Shown here piece after piece: positions 17,990 through 28,136 of a stretch of DNA of 64,000 nt (position 1 is the stretch's first letter; the number at the start of each line of letters is the position of its first letter). The stretch is from Labrenzia sp. OB1 (GTDB lineage: Bacteria > Pseudomonadota > Alphaproteobacteria > Rhizobiales > Stappiaceae): the NCBI RefSeq assembly GCF_001624695.1, contig NZ_JSEP01000002.1, positions 186,001 to 250,000 on the forward strand, written 5' to 3'. The notes under the pieces are model-generated. The model had not been told where the DNA came from and did not search any database. It saw only the letters and a list, made by a program, of their open reading frames with translations. The position numbers were made by a program, and so were the translations under genes.

Positions 17990-19105
17990 ATGAGTGCGGC
18001 GGACAATGAATTCAGGCCTTCTTCGGGCTCTTCTGGAAGTCCACCGCTCTGGTCAATTGCACGCCGGTCGCGCTATGCGCTCCAGCAAGGCAGCCGGGTC
18101 GCGCTATATACGCTGCACTCGGAAGTCATGCGGCGCATGAACCGGCGACTGCAGAAAGAACTCCCCGAAACGCCGAAGGTCGTGCCCGAGGGGCCGCTGC
18201 CGGGCCAGCGGCGCATGCTGGCGGATATCGTCAAGCTGTTCGCCGAGGATCTCAAGGCCGTCGAGAACGGTCTTTACCCGATGCCGTCGGACGGCACCAT
18301 GACCCCGCGCGAACTGCTTTCCACCAGTCGGGCCTTTTTCCGGGATGTGCCGCAAGTCGCCCGCCGCAGAGCGGCCGGTGCGCATCAGGAAGTGAACGAA
18401 CAGGCGGATGGATTTGCAGACGCCCTGCCGCGCTACTATCGCCAGAATTTTCATTTCCAGACCGATGGCTGGCTCTCGCAGGAAAGCGCACGGCTCTACG
18501 ATTTTCAGGTCGATGTGCTGTTTTCCGGCGCCACGGCCGCGATGCGCCGCCGCGCGCTTGTGCCCTTTGCGGACATTCTGCGCAAAAAGGATCAGCGCAG
18601 GGTCGCCTTCGTAGACCTTGCCTGCGGTACGGGCGGGCTTCTGCACCCTGCCCTCGCGGCTTTCCCTCGCCTGAGAGGAACGGGACTGGATCTTTCGGAG
18701 CCTTATCTGAACGTTGCCCGGGAGCGAACGCCCTCGAAGCGCGCCAGCTATGTGACAGCAATGGCGGAAGATCTGCCGTTCGCGGACAATTCGCTCGATG
18801 TCGTATCCTGTGTCTTCCTGTTCCACGAGTTGCCTCCGAAGATCCGCAGACAGGTGATTGCCGAGGTCGCGCGGGTGCTGAAGCCGGGTGGATCCTTCCT
18901 CTTTGTCGACAGTCTGCAGAGCGGAGATGTGCCGGAATATGACGGGCTTCTTTCCGTCTTCCCGCAGCTTTTTCACGAGCCCTATTTCACGTCCTATCTC
19001 GACGAAGATCTGACCGACCTGTGTGCCAACAGCGGCCTGCAGCAGCAGCGCTGGATGACGCCGGCCTTCGTGTCGCGCGTGGTGGAATTCGTCAAAAGCA
19101 GCTAG
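17990..19105 (+). CDS. Class I SAM-dependent methyltransferase
   Basis: 371 aa. The first 170 residues have no motif I recognise (contain FFRDVPQVARRRAAGAHQEV and YYRQNFHFQTDGWLS). A UbiE/Methyltransf_11-type domain follows: VDLACGTGGLLHPAL, GLDLSEPYLNVAR, AEDLPFADNSLDVVSCVFLFHELPPKIRRQVIAEVARVLKPGG. The substrate is unknown. It starts 3 bp after the RumA-like gene and is probably cotranscribed with it. Confidence 0.85.
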   Translation: MSAADNEFRPSSGSSGSPPLWSIARRSRYALQQGSRVALYTLHSEVMRRMNRRLQKELPETPKVVPEGPLPGQRRMLADIVKLFAEDLKAVENGLYPMPSDGTMTPRELLSTSRAFFRDVPQVARRRAAGAHQEVNEQADGFADALPRYYRQNFHFQTDGWLSQESARLYDFQVDVLFSGATAAMRRRALVPFADILRKKDQRRVAFVDLACGTGGLLHPALAAFPRLRGTGLDLSEPYLNVARERTPSKRASYVTAMAEDLPFADNSLDVVSCVFLFHELPPKIRRQVIAEVARVLKPGGSFLFVDSLQSGDVPEYDGLLSVFPQLFHEPYFTSYLDEDLTDLCANSGLQQQRWMTPAFVSRVVEFVKSS

Positions 19106-19143
19106 ATCTATTCAGCGATACTGAATTTTTGACGACCATTCTC

Positions 19144-19172
19144 TTGAGGCTGAATGCGAACAGGTTTATATC
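19144..19172 (+). promoter_or_regulatory. Candidate sigma-70 promoter placing the start site at the ATG of HTH-ribB
   Basis: -35 TTGAGG (19144-19149), 17-bp spacer, -10 TATATC (19167-19172). The expected transcription start falls at about 19179-19180, and the ATG of the long HTH-RibB frame is at 19180, so the mRNA would be leaderless. No Shine-Dalgarno sequence is seen before 19180. This is an inference from spacing. Confidence 0.5.
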
Positions 19173-19179
19173 CTGTCGC

Positions 19180-20499
19180 ATGAGACTCGATCAATGGCTC
19201 TTGCAGACCGGAGAAAACCGCAGCGCCTTCGCGCGCCGCGCCAACCTGTCCCCTGCTTCTGTAACCGCCCTTTGCAATGACCCCAACGTGTGGGTGTCGC
19301 GGGACATGGCCCGCAAAATCGCCATCGCCACCAGCGGCGAGGTTACTCCAAACGATTTTCTCGGACTGTCTACAACCAAGGAGCATCCCGTGTCCCAGGC
19401 CCGTGTCGCAGAAGCAATCCGTGCGTTCGAACGTGGTGAAATGGTGGTCGTGACCGACGATGACGACCGTGAGAACGAAGGTGACCTGATTGTCGCCGCC
19501 TCCAAGATCAAGCCCGAGCAAATGGCCTTCATGGTGCGCCACACATCCGGCATCATCTGTGCACCGATGACGGTTGCCCAGGCACGGCGCCTGAGGCTCG
19601 ATCCGATGGTTGCGGAAAACGATGCGCCGCTGTCGACAGCCTTCACCATATCCGTCGACTACCGGCACGGCCTGAAGACCGGCATCTCTGCCGAGGAGCG
19701 CTGCTCCACGGTCAGGGCCCTCGCCAATCCCAATGTCGGTGCGGAGGATTTCGTGCGTCCGGGGCATATTTTTCCGCTGGTCGCGAAGGAAGGCGGCGTG
19801 ATGCTCCGCTCCGGCCACACGGAAGCCGCCGTCGATCTCTGCCGCCTCGCCGGTCTGGAACAGGTCGGCGTCATCAGCGAACTCGTCAATGACGACGGCA
19901 CCGTCAAGCGTGGCCAGCAGGTCGCGGAATTCGCCGCCGAGCACGATCTGAAAATGGTTTCGGTCTCCGACCTGATCGCCTGGCGCCAGCGCACGGAACG
20001 GCTTGTGGAACGGGTCAATGAACAGCCGGTCGAAACCGTCGCCGGCACGGCCTATGCAATGACCTATTCCACGCCCTACGATCCGATGCACCATCTTGCC
20101 ATCGTCTACGGAGATATTCTCGACGGCCGCAGCGTGCCCGTGCGGCTGCAACTGGAATCCGTTCTCGACGATGTCTTCGGCGGCGGCAAGCCGCTCGATC
20201 ATATCATGAGGCATTTCGCGGATCGCGGCAGGGGAATCATCGTCTATCTGCGCGAGGGCTCTGTCGGTGTCGCGCAACAATCCAGACGCACCCGGAACGA
20301 TTTGGAAGCCGACGAAAACGAGGACCACAGCTCCGCGCAAGCTAGACAGGAACAATGGCGTGAGGTTGGACTGGGCGCACAGATCCTGAAAGATCTGGGT
20401 GTCAGCTCAATTCGCCTGCTGGCCACTCGTGAACGGCACTACGTGGGGCTGGAGGGTTTCGACATCAAAATAGACGAGACGGAGATTCTCGATAGCTGA
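19180..20499 (+). CDS. ribB: 3,4-dihydroxy-2-butanone-4-phosphate synthase with N-terminal HTH and degenerate GTP cyclohydrolase II-like domain
   Basis: 439 aa from ATG 19180. Residues 1-65 look like a Cro/C1-type helix-turn-helix (RSAFARRANLSPASVTALCND, then RDMARKIAIATSGEVTPNDFLGL). Residues about 71-280 are RibB: DDDDRENEGDLIVAA, HTSGIICAP, RSGHTEAAVDLCRLAGL, KMVSVSDLIAWR. The last 150 residues resemble RibA (YSTPYDPMHHLAIVYGDI, DVFGGGKPLDH), but the zinc cysteines of GTP cyclohydrolase II are missing, as in the RibB hybrids known from rhizobia. RibB makes the 4-carbon precursor of riboflavin from ribulose-5-phosphate. An alternative start at GTG 19390 has a strong ribosome site and would remove the HTH. 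Confidence 0.9.
   Translation: MRLDQWLLQTGENRSAFARRANLSPASVTALCNDPNVWVSRDMARKIAIATSGEVTPNDFLGLSTTKEHPVSQARVAEAIRAFERGEMVVVTDDDDRENEGDLIVAASKIKPEQMAFMVRHTSGIICAPMTVAQARRLRLDPMVAENDAPLSTAFTISVDYRHGLKTGISAEERCSTVRALANPNVGAEDFVRPGHIFPLVAKEGGVMLRSGHTEAAVDLCRLAGLEQVGVISELVNDDGTVKRGQQVAEFAAEHDLKMVSVSDLIAWRQRTERLVERVNEQPVETVAGTAYAMTYSTPYDPMHHLAIVYGDILDGRSVPVRLQLESVLDDVFGGGKPLDHIMRHFADRGRGIIVYLREGSVGVAQQSRRTRNDLEADENEDHSSAQARQEQWREVGLGAQILKDLGVSSIRLLATRERHYVGLEGFDIKIDETEILDS
19378..19392 (+). promoter_or_regulatory. Internal ribosome-binding site and GTG start for RibB without the HTH
   Basis: AAGGAG (19378-19383), 6-nt spacer, GTG (19390) in the same frame as the longer protein. The resulting protein VSQARVAEAIRAF... 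(369 aa) is the normal RibB length. Both a 439-aa fusion and a 369-aa form could be made from this locus. Confidence 0.6.
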
Positions 20500-20522
20500 G
20501 GTCTCTGAAGAGGTAGTCATTC

Positions 20523-21077
20523 ATGGCAACTGGGAACGAGGCGCAAATTTCGGAAGACAGTGAACAGGAAGCCGCGGCGCCTTTCACGGTCAGTTTCAAT
20601 CGCAGCCAGAGCGAACTCATTGTCTACGGGAGTCTTGTGCTCGGTGTCCTGTTTGCCGCTATCGGCGTCTTTACAGGAGTTCATCTGCTGACACTGGCCG
20701 CAGTCGCCCCCATTGCAATGGCCTACTGGCATTACCCGATGATCGAAAAGGGCAAACCGCAGCTCGGAGCTAACGAAGAAGGTCTTTACGTCGAACGGAT
20801 CGGCTTCATCGACTGGTCTGCCATCCGGATGACTGATGTCAAACGGAAAACCGTCCGCAATATCGAACAGGTCCGGCTGGACGTGCTGCTAACCCGCCCT
20901 CTCGACAACGCGCTTACCAGGGCCCAGCCCTTTCCATTCTGGAAAAAATACATGAAACGGAACTGGAAAAGGTCCAGGCGCGAGCACGGCAGGGAGCTGA
21001 TCGCCATCGACCTGCACACGCTTGCCGCCGACCCGGATGAAATCCTGAGCCGTATCCGCGCGTTCAAGTTTGTCTGA
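20523..21077 (+). CDS. Membrane protein, PH-domain-like (YcxB/STM3941 style)
   Basis: 184 aa. Two hydrophobic helices (about residues 37-56 and 59-77) form a hairpin. They are followed by a soluble region with the pattern LGANEEGLYVERIGFIDWSAIRMTDV and REHGRELIAIDLHTLAADPDEIL, typical of small bacterial PH-like membrane proteins. It lies 23 bp after ribB in the same orientation. There is no catalytic motif, and I cannot assign a function. Confidence 0.75.
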   Translation: MATGNEAQISEDSEQEAAAPFTVSFNRSQSELIVYGSLVLGVLFAAIGVFTGVHLLTLAAVAPIAMAYWHYPMIEKGKPQLGANEEGLYVERIGFIDWSAIRMTDVKRKTVRNIEQVRLDVLLTRPLDNALTRAQPFPFWKKYMKRNWKRSRREHGRELIAIDLHTLAADPDEILSRIRAFKFV

Positions 21078-21128
21078 ATTGCCGGAAACTGAGTCGCGAC
21101 ACCACTGACCGTCAAGACGGCAAGATGC

Positions 21129-21157
21129 GGCGGCAGCCTGAACAAGCTGCCGCCTTT
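21129..21157. terminator. Hairpin between convergent genes
   Basis: GGCGGCAGC, loop CTGAACAA, GCTGCCGCC followed by TTTC on the plus strand; on the minus strand the stem lies just before the dienelactone hydrolase stop side. The T tract is weak. Confidence 0.5.
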
Positions 21158-21164
21158 CGCTTGC

Positions 21165-22070
<906 letters not shown>

Positions 22071-22186
22071 GTGATCACTCCCTCAAAGGCACGAAACACT
22101 GCAGTGCTTCTGAAACTTAGAGAGAAGCTGCCCAAGGTCCAGCCCCGGGCTCTAGAGAATTGTAACAATATGTAACCGGGGGAGGG

Positions 22187-23272
22187 TTACCCCACCTGAC
22201 CGCGGTGGCGCAGGAAGTGATCGGCAAGCACACAGGCCATCATGGCTTCGCCGACAGGAACGGCGCGGATACCGACACAAGGATCGTGCCGTCCCGTGGT
22301 TCTCACATCGACTTCTTCGCCCTGCCGGGTGATCGACATGCGTTCGGTCAGGATCGAGGAGGTCGGTTTGACGGCGAAGCGCACAACAAGCGGATCGCCG
22401 TTCGAAATTCCCCCCAGAACACCGCCTGAATTGTTGGAAAGGAACTTTGGACGGCCGGCATTGTCCATGCGGATCTCGTCGGCGTTGTCTTCACCGCTCA
22501 GGCTTGCCGCTTCGAAACCGTTGCCGACTTCAACGCCCTTCACGGCGTTGATCGACATCATCGCGGCCGCGAGGTCGGTGTCGAGTTTGCCGTATACCGG
22601 AGCTCCCCAGCCTGCGGGAACGCCTTCTGCCACAACTTCGATGACCGCGCCGACCGAGGACCCCGCCTTGCGGACATCGTCCAGATAGTCGGCCCACAAG
22701 GCCGCCGCTTCGGCATCGGGCGAAAAAAACGGATTTCTGTCGACTTCATCCCAATTCCAATTGCCGCGATCGATCCTGTGCGGACCGACCTGGACAAGCG
22801 CGCCGCGGATGCTTACCCCCTGGACAACCTTTCGGGCAACGGCACCTGCTGCAACCCGCATTGCCGTCTCGCGCGCGGACGAGCGCCCGCCACCCCGGTA
22901 GTCCCGGATACCGTATTTGGCATCGTAGGTGAAATCCGCGTGGCCCGGACGGAAACGGTCCTTGATCTTCGAGTAGTCCTTCGAGCGCTGATCGGTGTTT
23001 TCCACCATCAGGGAAACAGGTGTGCCGGTCGTCTTCTGAGTCCCGTCCTCATCGATCATGACACCTGACAGGATCTTCACTTCATCGGCTTCCCGCCGCT
23101 GCGTCGTGAACCGGGACTGTCCGGGTTTACGCCTGTCCATGAAGCCCTGGATATCCGCTTCCGTCAGCGGGATCAGAGGCGGGCAGCCATCGACGACACA
23201 GCCGATTGCCGAGCCATGGCTTTCCCCCCAGGTTGTGACCCGGAACAAGTGTCCAAAACTGTTATGCGACAT
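22187..23272 (-). CDS. aroC: Chorismate synthase
   Basis: 361 aa, typical length. Signatures: [17 protein letters not shown] (residues 13-29), [36 protein letters not shown], and [22 protein letters not shown] near the C-terminus. It converts EPSP to chorismate, the last common step of aromatic amino acid synthesis, using reduced FMN. Placement next to fabI, ribB and a histidine phosphatase is normal for Rhizobiales. Confidence 0.97.
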   Translation of the reverse strand: MSHNSFGHLFRVTTWGESHGSAIGCVVDGCPPLIPLTEADIQGFMDRRKPGQSRFTTQRREADEVKILSGVMIDEDGTQKTTGTPVSLMVENTDQRSKDYSKIKDRFRPGHADFTYDAKYGIRDYRGGGRSSARETAMRVAAGAVARKVVQGVSIRGALVQVGPHRIDRGNWNWDEVDRNPFFSPDAEAAALWADYLDDVRKAGSSVGAVIEVVAEGVPAGWGAPVYGKLDTDLAAAMMSINAVKGVEVGNGFEAASLSGEDNADEIRMDNAGRPKFLSNNSGGVLGGISNGDPLVVRFAVKPTSSILTERMSITRQGEEVDVRTTGRHDPCVGIRAVPVGEAMMACVLADHFLRHRGQVG

Positions 23273-23600
23273 GTACGGCTACCGTTCTCACGCGAAAGAA
23301 TGTCAGGAGCCGAGCGATACGCCATACTGGATGGAAGCTCAAGTCCTTCGGCCACGACCTGTAAACCCCAGCAACCAAATCCAGGGCGTGCTCAATCACC
23401 GACGCCGACAGTCTCCCAATTATTACCCTCCCCAAGAACAATTGGTTCGCGCAACAGAATTGCAGGCTATCGCTATTCATGAGAATCCGCGAAATCCAGA
23501 AAACGGAAGAATTAAACGTATCGGACTTTCTAGACTTGATTTGCAAAGTCTTAAACCCTTGCAATTAATATGTAATTAGAACGATCAATAATCAAAAGGC
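23273..23600. other. 328-bp divergent intergenic region, aroC / GGDEF-EAL gene
   Basis: No gene seen. It becomes AT-rich toward 23560-23600, just before the GGDEF-EAL gene, where a promoter is likely (TTGCAA near 23550 followed by ATTAAT/TAATAT), but I cannot fix it. No clear operator found. Confidence 0.4.
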
Positions 23601-25883
23601 ATGCAGGTGCGGATCAGGGGCTGGTTGACTGGACTGATCGTGTTCATGCTGGCTCCCAGCCTGCTGTTCGCTTCCCTCTGGTTTCACAACAAGATCGAAA
23701 ACGTTCGCGCGATTGACCGCAGCCTTGAAGGGCTGCATCTGATCGAGGCCCTCGGCCCGCTGATGCAGGAAAAAGCCCTGATCGGAAATGTGAAGGGTCC
23801 TTCCGCGAATTTTCGTGTTCAGCTCCGGGAACTTGCCGGAGAAGATCGTTCTCCCGCCCTGCTTGCAGACCTGGAGGCCTTTGTCGCCGAGCCCGGTGTC
23901 TCCGCCCTGCAACAGGCCCGCAAGCTTACGTCCGCCCTCTCGCAGCTTGCGAAGCTCAGTTCATCGGCCTCTCCCGAGACGTCAAGACTGCCCAGTCTGA
24001 TCGACGATACGCTTCTGGCCGTCGTTATAGAATCTTCCAAAATGGCCAAGAACGCCGGTCACCTGGCAAGCCTTGAAGACATCAGCGTCTGGGACAAGAT
24101 GCTGATCCCGGTGCAGGCCGGTCAATTCAAGGCGGCCGCGGATGAAGCCGCCAAGGACACGGCAATCTTTCTAGGGGACCCGGCAGTCACAGCCGCGAAT
24201 GGCCTGAGCGAACAGGCCCGGCGTTACCGCAAGACCAACCGTTCCTTTCAGACAGCAGGCTCGCAACTGTTGTCTTCCACCATCAAGGCCCATACGAGCG
24301 CGGACATAGTTTCAGCCCCCCTCATCGCGAAGCAGCCGGAACTGGTTCAGGTGACTTTTCAGCTGTGGCAAGCAGCTCTGGACGCGCTCAGCGCGGATCT
24401 GCAGCAGCAACGGGCAGGGACCCTGTTCGCCGTTGCCCTTGCAGGGCTGGCAGGCAGCGTGGTCATCCTTGCCGCCTTTGCCATTGCCGTGGCGCTGAGC
24501 CGCACACTTGCCGCACGCACGCAGCAGGAATTTGAAAATCTCGGATTCCATGATCCGCTCACCAGTCTCCCCAATCGCCGGGCTCTGCTCAAAACCATTC
24601 AGAACCTCCCCCGCCCGGGCGAGGGCGTGAGGATCGGGCTGCTGGTCTTCGATCTGTGCCATTTCAAGAAGGTCAACGACCTTTTCGGAGATCAATACGG
24701 CGACTCCTTTCTCAGACAGGTAGCCGAGCAGCTGACGCAGCTTGCCGAGCCGGACGATTTCGTCAGCCGAACCGGAGGCACCGAATTCATGCTGCTGCGC
24801 CGACGGTTGAAAAATCCGCTGGAGTTCGAGCAGTTTGCGGCCAGGCTCATTCACGAACTTGGCAAGGAGCGGTACCTGCACACCCACAAGGTGACAATCG
24901 ACGGCAATGCCGGTTTGTTCATCAGCCGGCCCGCCGCGGAAGTCACCGATCAGATCATCGTCGACGCGGCGCTTGCCCTGCGCTCGGCCAAGAAACTTGG
25001 TCCGAGAAAGTACAGTCTCTTCACCCGCAACATGCGGGAAACCTTCGAAGAGAACGGACAAACCGCCAAACAGCTTCTCAACGCGTTGCACGACGGCAAC
25101 GTCGTCCCCTGGTATCAGCCGCAGATAGACATCCACACCGGCACACTGATCGGAGCCGAGGCCCTGGTGCGCTGGATTGACGGCAGTGACGTCCGCACGC
25201 CTGCTTCCTTCTTTCCGGCCGCGGTGGAAGCCGGCTATATGGATATGATCGAGAAAACCGTCCGGGAGAACGCGATAGGGCTGGCGGCCAGTGTGAGCGG
25301 CAAGACACTGCATCCGATCCATTTCGGTCTGAATGTCACCGCCGATCTTCTGGGCAACTCCGACGCGGTGGACGCATTGGACCGTCAGGTCCGTTCCATG
25401 GGCCTGCTCCCCTCCCATATCAGCCTGGAAATTCTCGAGGCGGTCATGATCGACGAGAGCACGGTCGCCCCGATCAAGGAGAATATCGCCCGCTTGTCCG
25501 ACCTTGGATTCTTCATAGAACTGGACGACTTCGGCACCGGCCATTCCAGCATTTCCAGCCTGCGGGATCTGAAGGTGGACAGGGTCAAGATCGACCGCAG
25601 CTTCATCTCGGGCGTGGACACGGACCCGGATCTGCAAAAATTCACCAGCGCGTTGATCAACCTCGCCAAGAGCCTCGATATCCGCGTGCTTGCGGAAGGT
25701 GTGGAGACAGAGGGCGAACTTGAGTGGCTGAAGCAGAACGGCTGTGACGACATTCAGGGTTTCCTGATCTCGCCAGCTGTGCCCGAAGACCAGCTTCTGA
25801 GCCTGATCCTCAAACACAATTTCCTTTCGGCTCTGAGTGCTCCGGTGCCGCGTAAAACAGTTCTGGGGCTAAGTCGCCGGTGA
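23601..25883 (+). CDS. Membrane GGDEF/EAL protein, probably a c-di-GMP phosphodiesterase
   Basis: 760 aa. TM1 spans residues about 7-27; a periplasmic sensor region follows to about 270; TM2 is about 275-300. The GGDEF domain (about 310-470) has the motif GGTEF (392-396), so the signature acidic residue is Thr and cyclase activity is doubtful. The EAL domain (about 490-750) looks intact: GAEALVRW, HFGLNVTADLL, LEILEAV, ELDDFGTGHSS, VDRVKIDRSFI, LAEGVETEGEL, DDIQGFLISPAV. It likely hydrolyses cyclic di-GMP in response to a periplasmic cue, with the GGDEF part regulatory. Its 3' end overlaps the convergent DUF3095 gene by 15 bp. Confidence 0.92.
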   Translation: MQVRIRGWLTGLIVFMLAPSLLFASLWFHNKIENVRAIDRSLEGLHLIEALGPLMQEKALIGNVKGPSANFRVQLRELAGEDRSPALLADLEAFVAEPGVSALQQARKLTSALSQLAKLSSSASPETSRLPSLIDDTLLAVVIESSKMAKNAGHLASLEDISVWDKMLIPVQAGQFKAAADEAAKDTAIFLGDPAVTAANGLSEQARRYRKTNRSFQTAGSQLLSSTIKAHTSADIVSAPLIAKQPELVQVTFQLWQAALDALSADLQQQRAGTLFAVALAGLAGSVVILAAFAIAVALSRTLAARTQQEFENLGFHDPLTSLPNRRALLKTIQNLPRPGEGVRIGLLVFDLCHFKKVNDLFGDQYGDSFLRQVAEQLTQLAEPDDFVSRTGGTEFMLLRRRLKNPLEFEQFAARLIHELGKERYLHTHKVTIDGNAGLFISRPAAEVTDQIIVDAALALRSAKKLGPRKYSLFTRNMRETFEENGQTAKQLLNALHDGNVVPWYQPQIDIHTGTLIGAEALVRWIDGSDVRTPASFFPAAVEAGYMDMIEKTVRENAIGLAASVSGKTLHPIHFGLNVTADLLGNSDAVDALDRQVRSMGLLPSHISLEILEAVMIDESTVAPIKENIARLSDLGFFIELDDFGTGHSSISSLRDLKVDRVKIDRSFISGVDTDPDLQKFTSALINLAKSLDIRVLAEGVETEGELEWLKQNGCDDIQGFLISPAVPEDQLLSLILKHNFLSALSAPVPRKTVLGLSRR

Positions 25884-27041
25884 GAGGGCTACCTGCCTTT
25901 TCTTGAATTCCGCGGCTGCAAGCGAAAGGCCGCCATCCGCGCCGTCGACGAAATGGATGTGACGGCAGTTGCCGATGTCCTCCACGAAACAGGTCATCAG
26001 CGCCGCGCCGGACACATGCATCCCGTAGACGACGTCTCCGGCTTCAAAGGCCCTGTTCAGGCAGCTTTCGACCGCCGCAAGCTGCGCCGACGTCAGATCG
26101 AGCACAAGCTGGAGACTGTCCCCCACTTTACGATGGTCGGTGTTGAGGCTCAGCTCCCGAAAATACTTCGTCGGAGCCAAAGGTCCAATTCGCCAGCCGG
26201 TGGTGGTGCTCAGCATGAAAGCCAGACACTCGAAAACGCTCGTCATCCAGCCGCGCGCAGCCTTGCCCGCGAAGGACATCGCCACTTCCAGCCGGAGGTT
26301 TCGGGGCGGGAACCTAAAGCGCAGCCGGTTTTTCTCCGCCAATTTTGTGCGGTTGTCGTCCGTCAGTGGATTGAATCCAAGCTCTTCGGCCACATCGTCC
26401 ATGACTTCCGGAAGGGTTTTGCGGCCGGACGGTTTGACGATCAGAGAGACGATGTGACCATGTTTCGCCGGCAGCGGCTCCCAGCGGCAGGACAGACCGT
26501 CAAGTGGCGGTAGTGCCGTGTCCTGAAGTTGGATCGCGAAGGGCTGCGAGGCTTTCGGATCCTTGAGGATGCGGTCGGCTATGGCAAGCCCGTCTCCAAG
26601 GATCATCGCCAGGTGATTGCCTTCACTCAGCTGGTACTTGCGCAACTTGACGTCTCCGCCGAGCGCCCTGAGATGCGCCACCGGGATGGCTGCGGCGCGC
26701 AGATGCAGTTCCATGACCTGCCGGGAAAGGTCGACAACTCCGGCAAGCGCTTCGCGTCCTGCCTGCACATCGTGTTCGGACACCAAGAGCATCGCGCCGT
26801 CGCCGCCGAAGACGAAAGGCACCCGGTCGTGGCCAAGGCGGTTCACGATAGCGGCAATGACCGCCGCCCCCACCATGTTGACCTCCTTGTAGCGCCCGGC
26901 GGCAACAGCATCTCCCGAGCGCACGATGTCCGCAGCCAGGACGTACCAGTCATCCGGCACTGGTCGGTAACCGTCCAGTTCGCCGACCGAACTGAAATCC
27001 GAGAAGCTCGGCAGATCGCTGTAAAATTCATCCGCTGACAC
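25869..27041 (-). CDS. DUF3095 domain protein
   Basis: 390 aa. The N-terminal half carries WYVLAADIVRSGDAVAAGRYKEVNMVGAAVI and FVFGGDGAMLLV, an arrangement reminiscent of nucleotide cyclase catalytic domains (D-I-x-x-S ... GDG). DUF3095 proteins are often described as adenylate-cyclase-like. The C-terminal half (DHRKVGDSLQLVLDLTSAQLAAVESCL, GADGGLSLAAAEFKKR) is conserved in the family but without known function. It is convergent with the GGDEF-EAL gene. Whether it makes a cyclic nucleotide cannot be said. Confidence 0.85.
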   Translation of the reverse strand: MSADEFYSDLPSFSDFSSVGELDGYRPVPDDWYVLAADIVRSGDAVAAGRYKEVNMVGAAVIAAIVNRLGHDRVPFVFGGDGAMLLVSEHDVQAGREALAGVVDLSRQVMELHLRAAAIPVAHLRALGGDVKLRKYQLSEGNHLAMILGDGLAIADRILKDPKASQPFAIQLQDTALPPLDGLSCRWEPLPAKHGHIVSLIVKPSGRKTLPEVMDDVAEELGFNPLTDDNRTKLAEKNRLRFRFPPRNLRLEVAMSFAGKAARGWMTSVFECLAFMLSTTTGWRIGPLAPTKYFRELSLNTDHRKVGDSLQLVLDLTSAQLAAVESCLNRAFEAGDVVYGMHVSGAALMTCFVEDIGNCRHIHFVDGADGGLSLAAAEFKKRQVALSPAT

Positions 27042-27362
27042 GACACATGCTCCTGACGCCTTTTCGAACCCCGGCTGACACGACGGTCAACACTCCGCAA
27101 ATCTGTCTACGATGAGTGGAAGCGATCAGATCGGGAGCACCCGGCTCTCACAACTAAAATTTACCACCGGTTTGGTGCCGCCAGTTCCTCGTCAGAAATC
27201 GGACGTCGGCGGAGGCCGCGCACTCTCCGGGACCAGGGGTCTCAGCCGGGAGCAAGGCTTTTAAAACAGGCTGACAGGAGGCCCGCCCGCGGAGCCATCC
27301 GGTCGAACCGGTTCTCCCTCAATATCATGCTGGAAAGAAGTCGCGCCGGACTTCTGTTTGTC
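27042..27362. other. 321-bp intergenic region
   Basis: No gene seen. A small hairpin AGAAGTC-CGGCGC-GACTTCT (27336-27355, read on the minus strand, followed by TTCC) could serve as a weak terminator for the histidine phosphatase; other parts show nothing. Confidence 0.35.
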
Positions 27363-28007
27363 TCAGACGACCTCGAACCGGCTGTCCCTCCAGACGAAGA
27401 TCTTGTCCTGAGGCACATCCAGCTTGGGAGCCGCCGTTTTTTGCAGCCCTTCCAGCAACCCGCGCACAACACGGAACACACCGCCATGCGACACGACAAC
27501 CGAGGGGCGGTTAACCGAGCGCAGCCAGGGGCCGATCCGGCCGGTGAGCATTTCGTAGCTTTCGCCGCCCGGGGGAACAAACCCCCATTTGTCGGCCCGC
27601 CGCCGCGCGATCAGAGCCTCCTCCTCATCCGCCAGTTCCTCCAGGGTATGACCTTCCCAGTCTCCGAAGGTGATCTCCTTGAGCTGGTCGTCCAGCCGGT
27701 AGGCCGCGGGGTCCACGCCCAGTGCCGAGCGCAACAGTTCCATGGTCATACGGGTTCGCCCGAGCGGGGATGCCACGAAGTCGAGCCTGTCCGGCCGGAT
27801 ATTCCCGGCTTCCAGAAGTGCTTTCAACCGCTTGCCGTTTCCAGTCGCCTGGGCCTTGCCGGTGGCGTTGAGCGGAATGTCGCGCTGCCCCTGCATACGC
27901 CCTTCCGCGTTCCAGTCCGTCTGGCCGTGACGGATGAAGATCAGCAGTTCAGGGTCATGGAGCCTAGGAAGCAGGCCGGTGTCGGGTGCGGATTGCGGGA
28001 TCGTCAT
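27363..28007 (-). CDS. Histidine phosphatase family protein
   Basis: 214 aa from ATG 28007, which follows GAGTGAG; an upstream in-frame ATG at 28043 is less well placed. The catalytic RHG motif is FIRHGQTDWNAEGRMQGQRDIPLNATG, with the second His in VVVSHGGVFRVVRGLL and an Arg in VASPLGRTRMTMELL. This makes it a phosphoglycerate mutase-like phosphatase (GpmB/CobC type). Substrate unknown. It lies downstream of fabI on the same strand, with a terminator-like hairpin between them. Confidence 0.9.
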   Translation of the reverse strand: MTIPQSAPDTGLLPRLHDPELLIFIRHGQTDWNAEGRMQGQRDIPLNATGKAQATGNGKRLKALLEAGNIRPDRLDFVASPLGRTRMTMELLRSALGVDPAAYRLDDQLKEITFGDWEGHTLEELADEEEALIARRRADKWGFVPPGGESYEMLTGRIGPWLRSVNRPSVVVSHGGVFRVVRGLLEGLQKTAAPKLDVPQDKIFVWRDSRFEVV

Positions 28008-28065
28008 GGTCTCACTCAGGCAATGCAAAGGCTTCAGCTGCAAACAGAAGACACGTAATAGAAGA

Positions 28066-28087
28066 ATGGCCGGTTGAAACCGGCCAT
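28066..28087 (-). terminator. Hairpin after fabI
   Basis: ATGGCCGGTT-TC-AACCGGCCAT (minus strand), a perfect 10-bp stem followed by TCTTCTATT. It sits between fabI and the histidine phosphatase and probably ends the fabI message. Confidence 0.55.
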
Positions 28088-28136
28088 CACGAACTCTTCA
28101 GAAAAATAAGGCGGCGGTGTCCGGTCCTTGACCCGT

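Noticed and set aside
19106-19180. FMN riboswitch before ribB
   Set aside because: The gap is only about 75 bp and contains no RFN element sequence; a promoter fills it.
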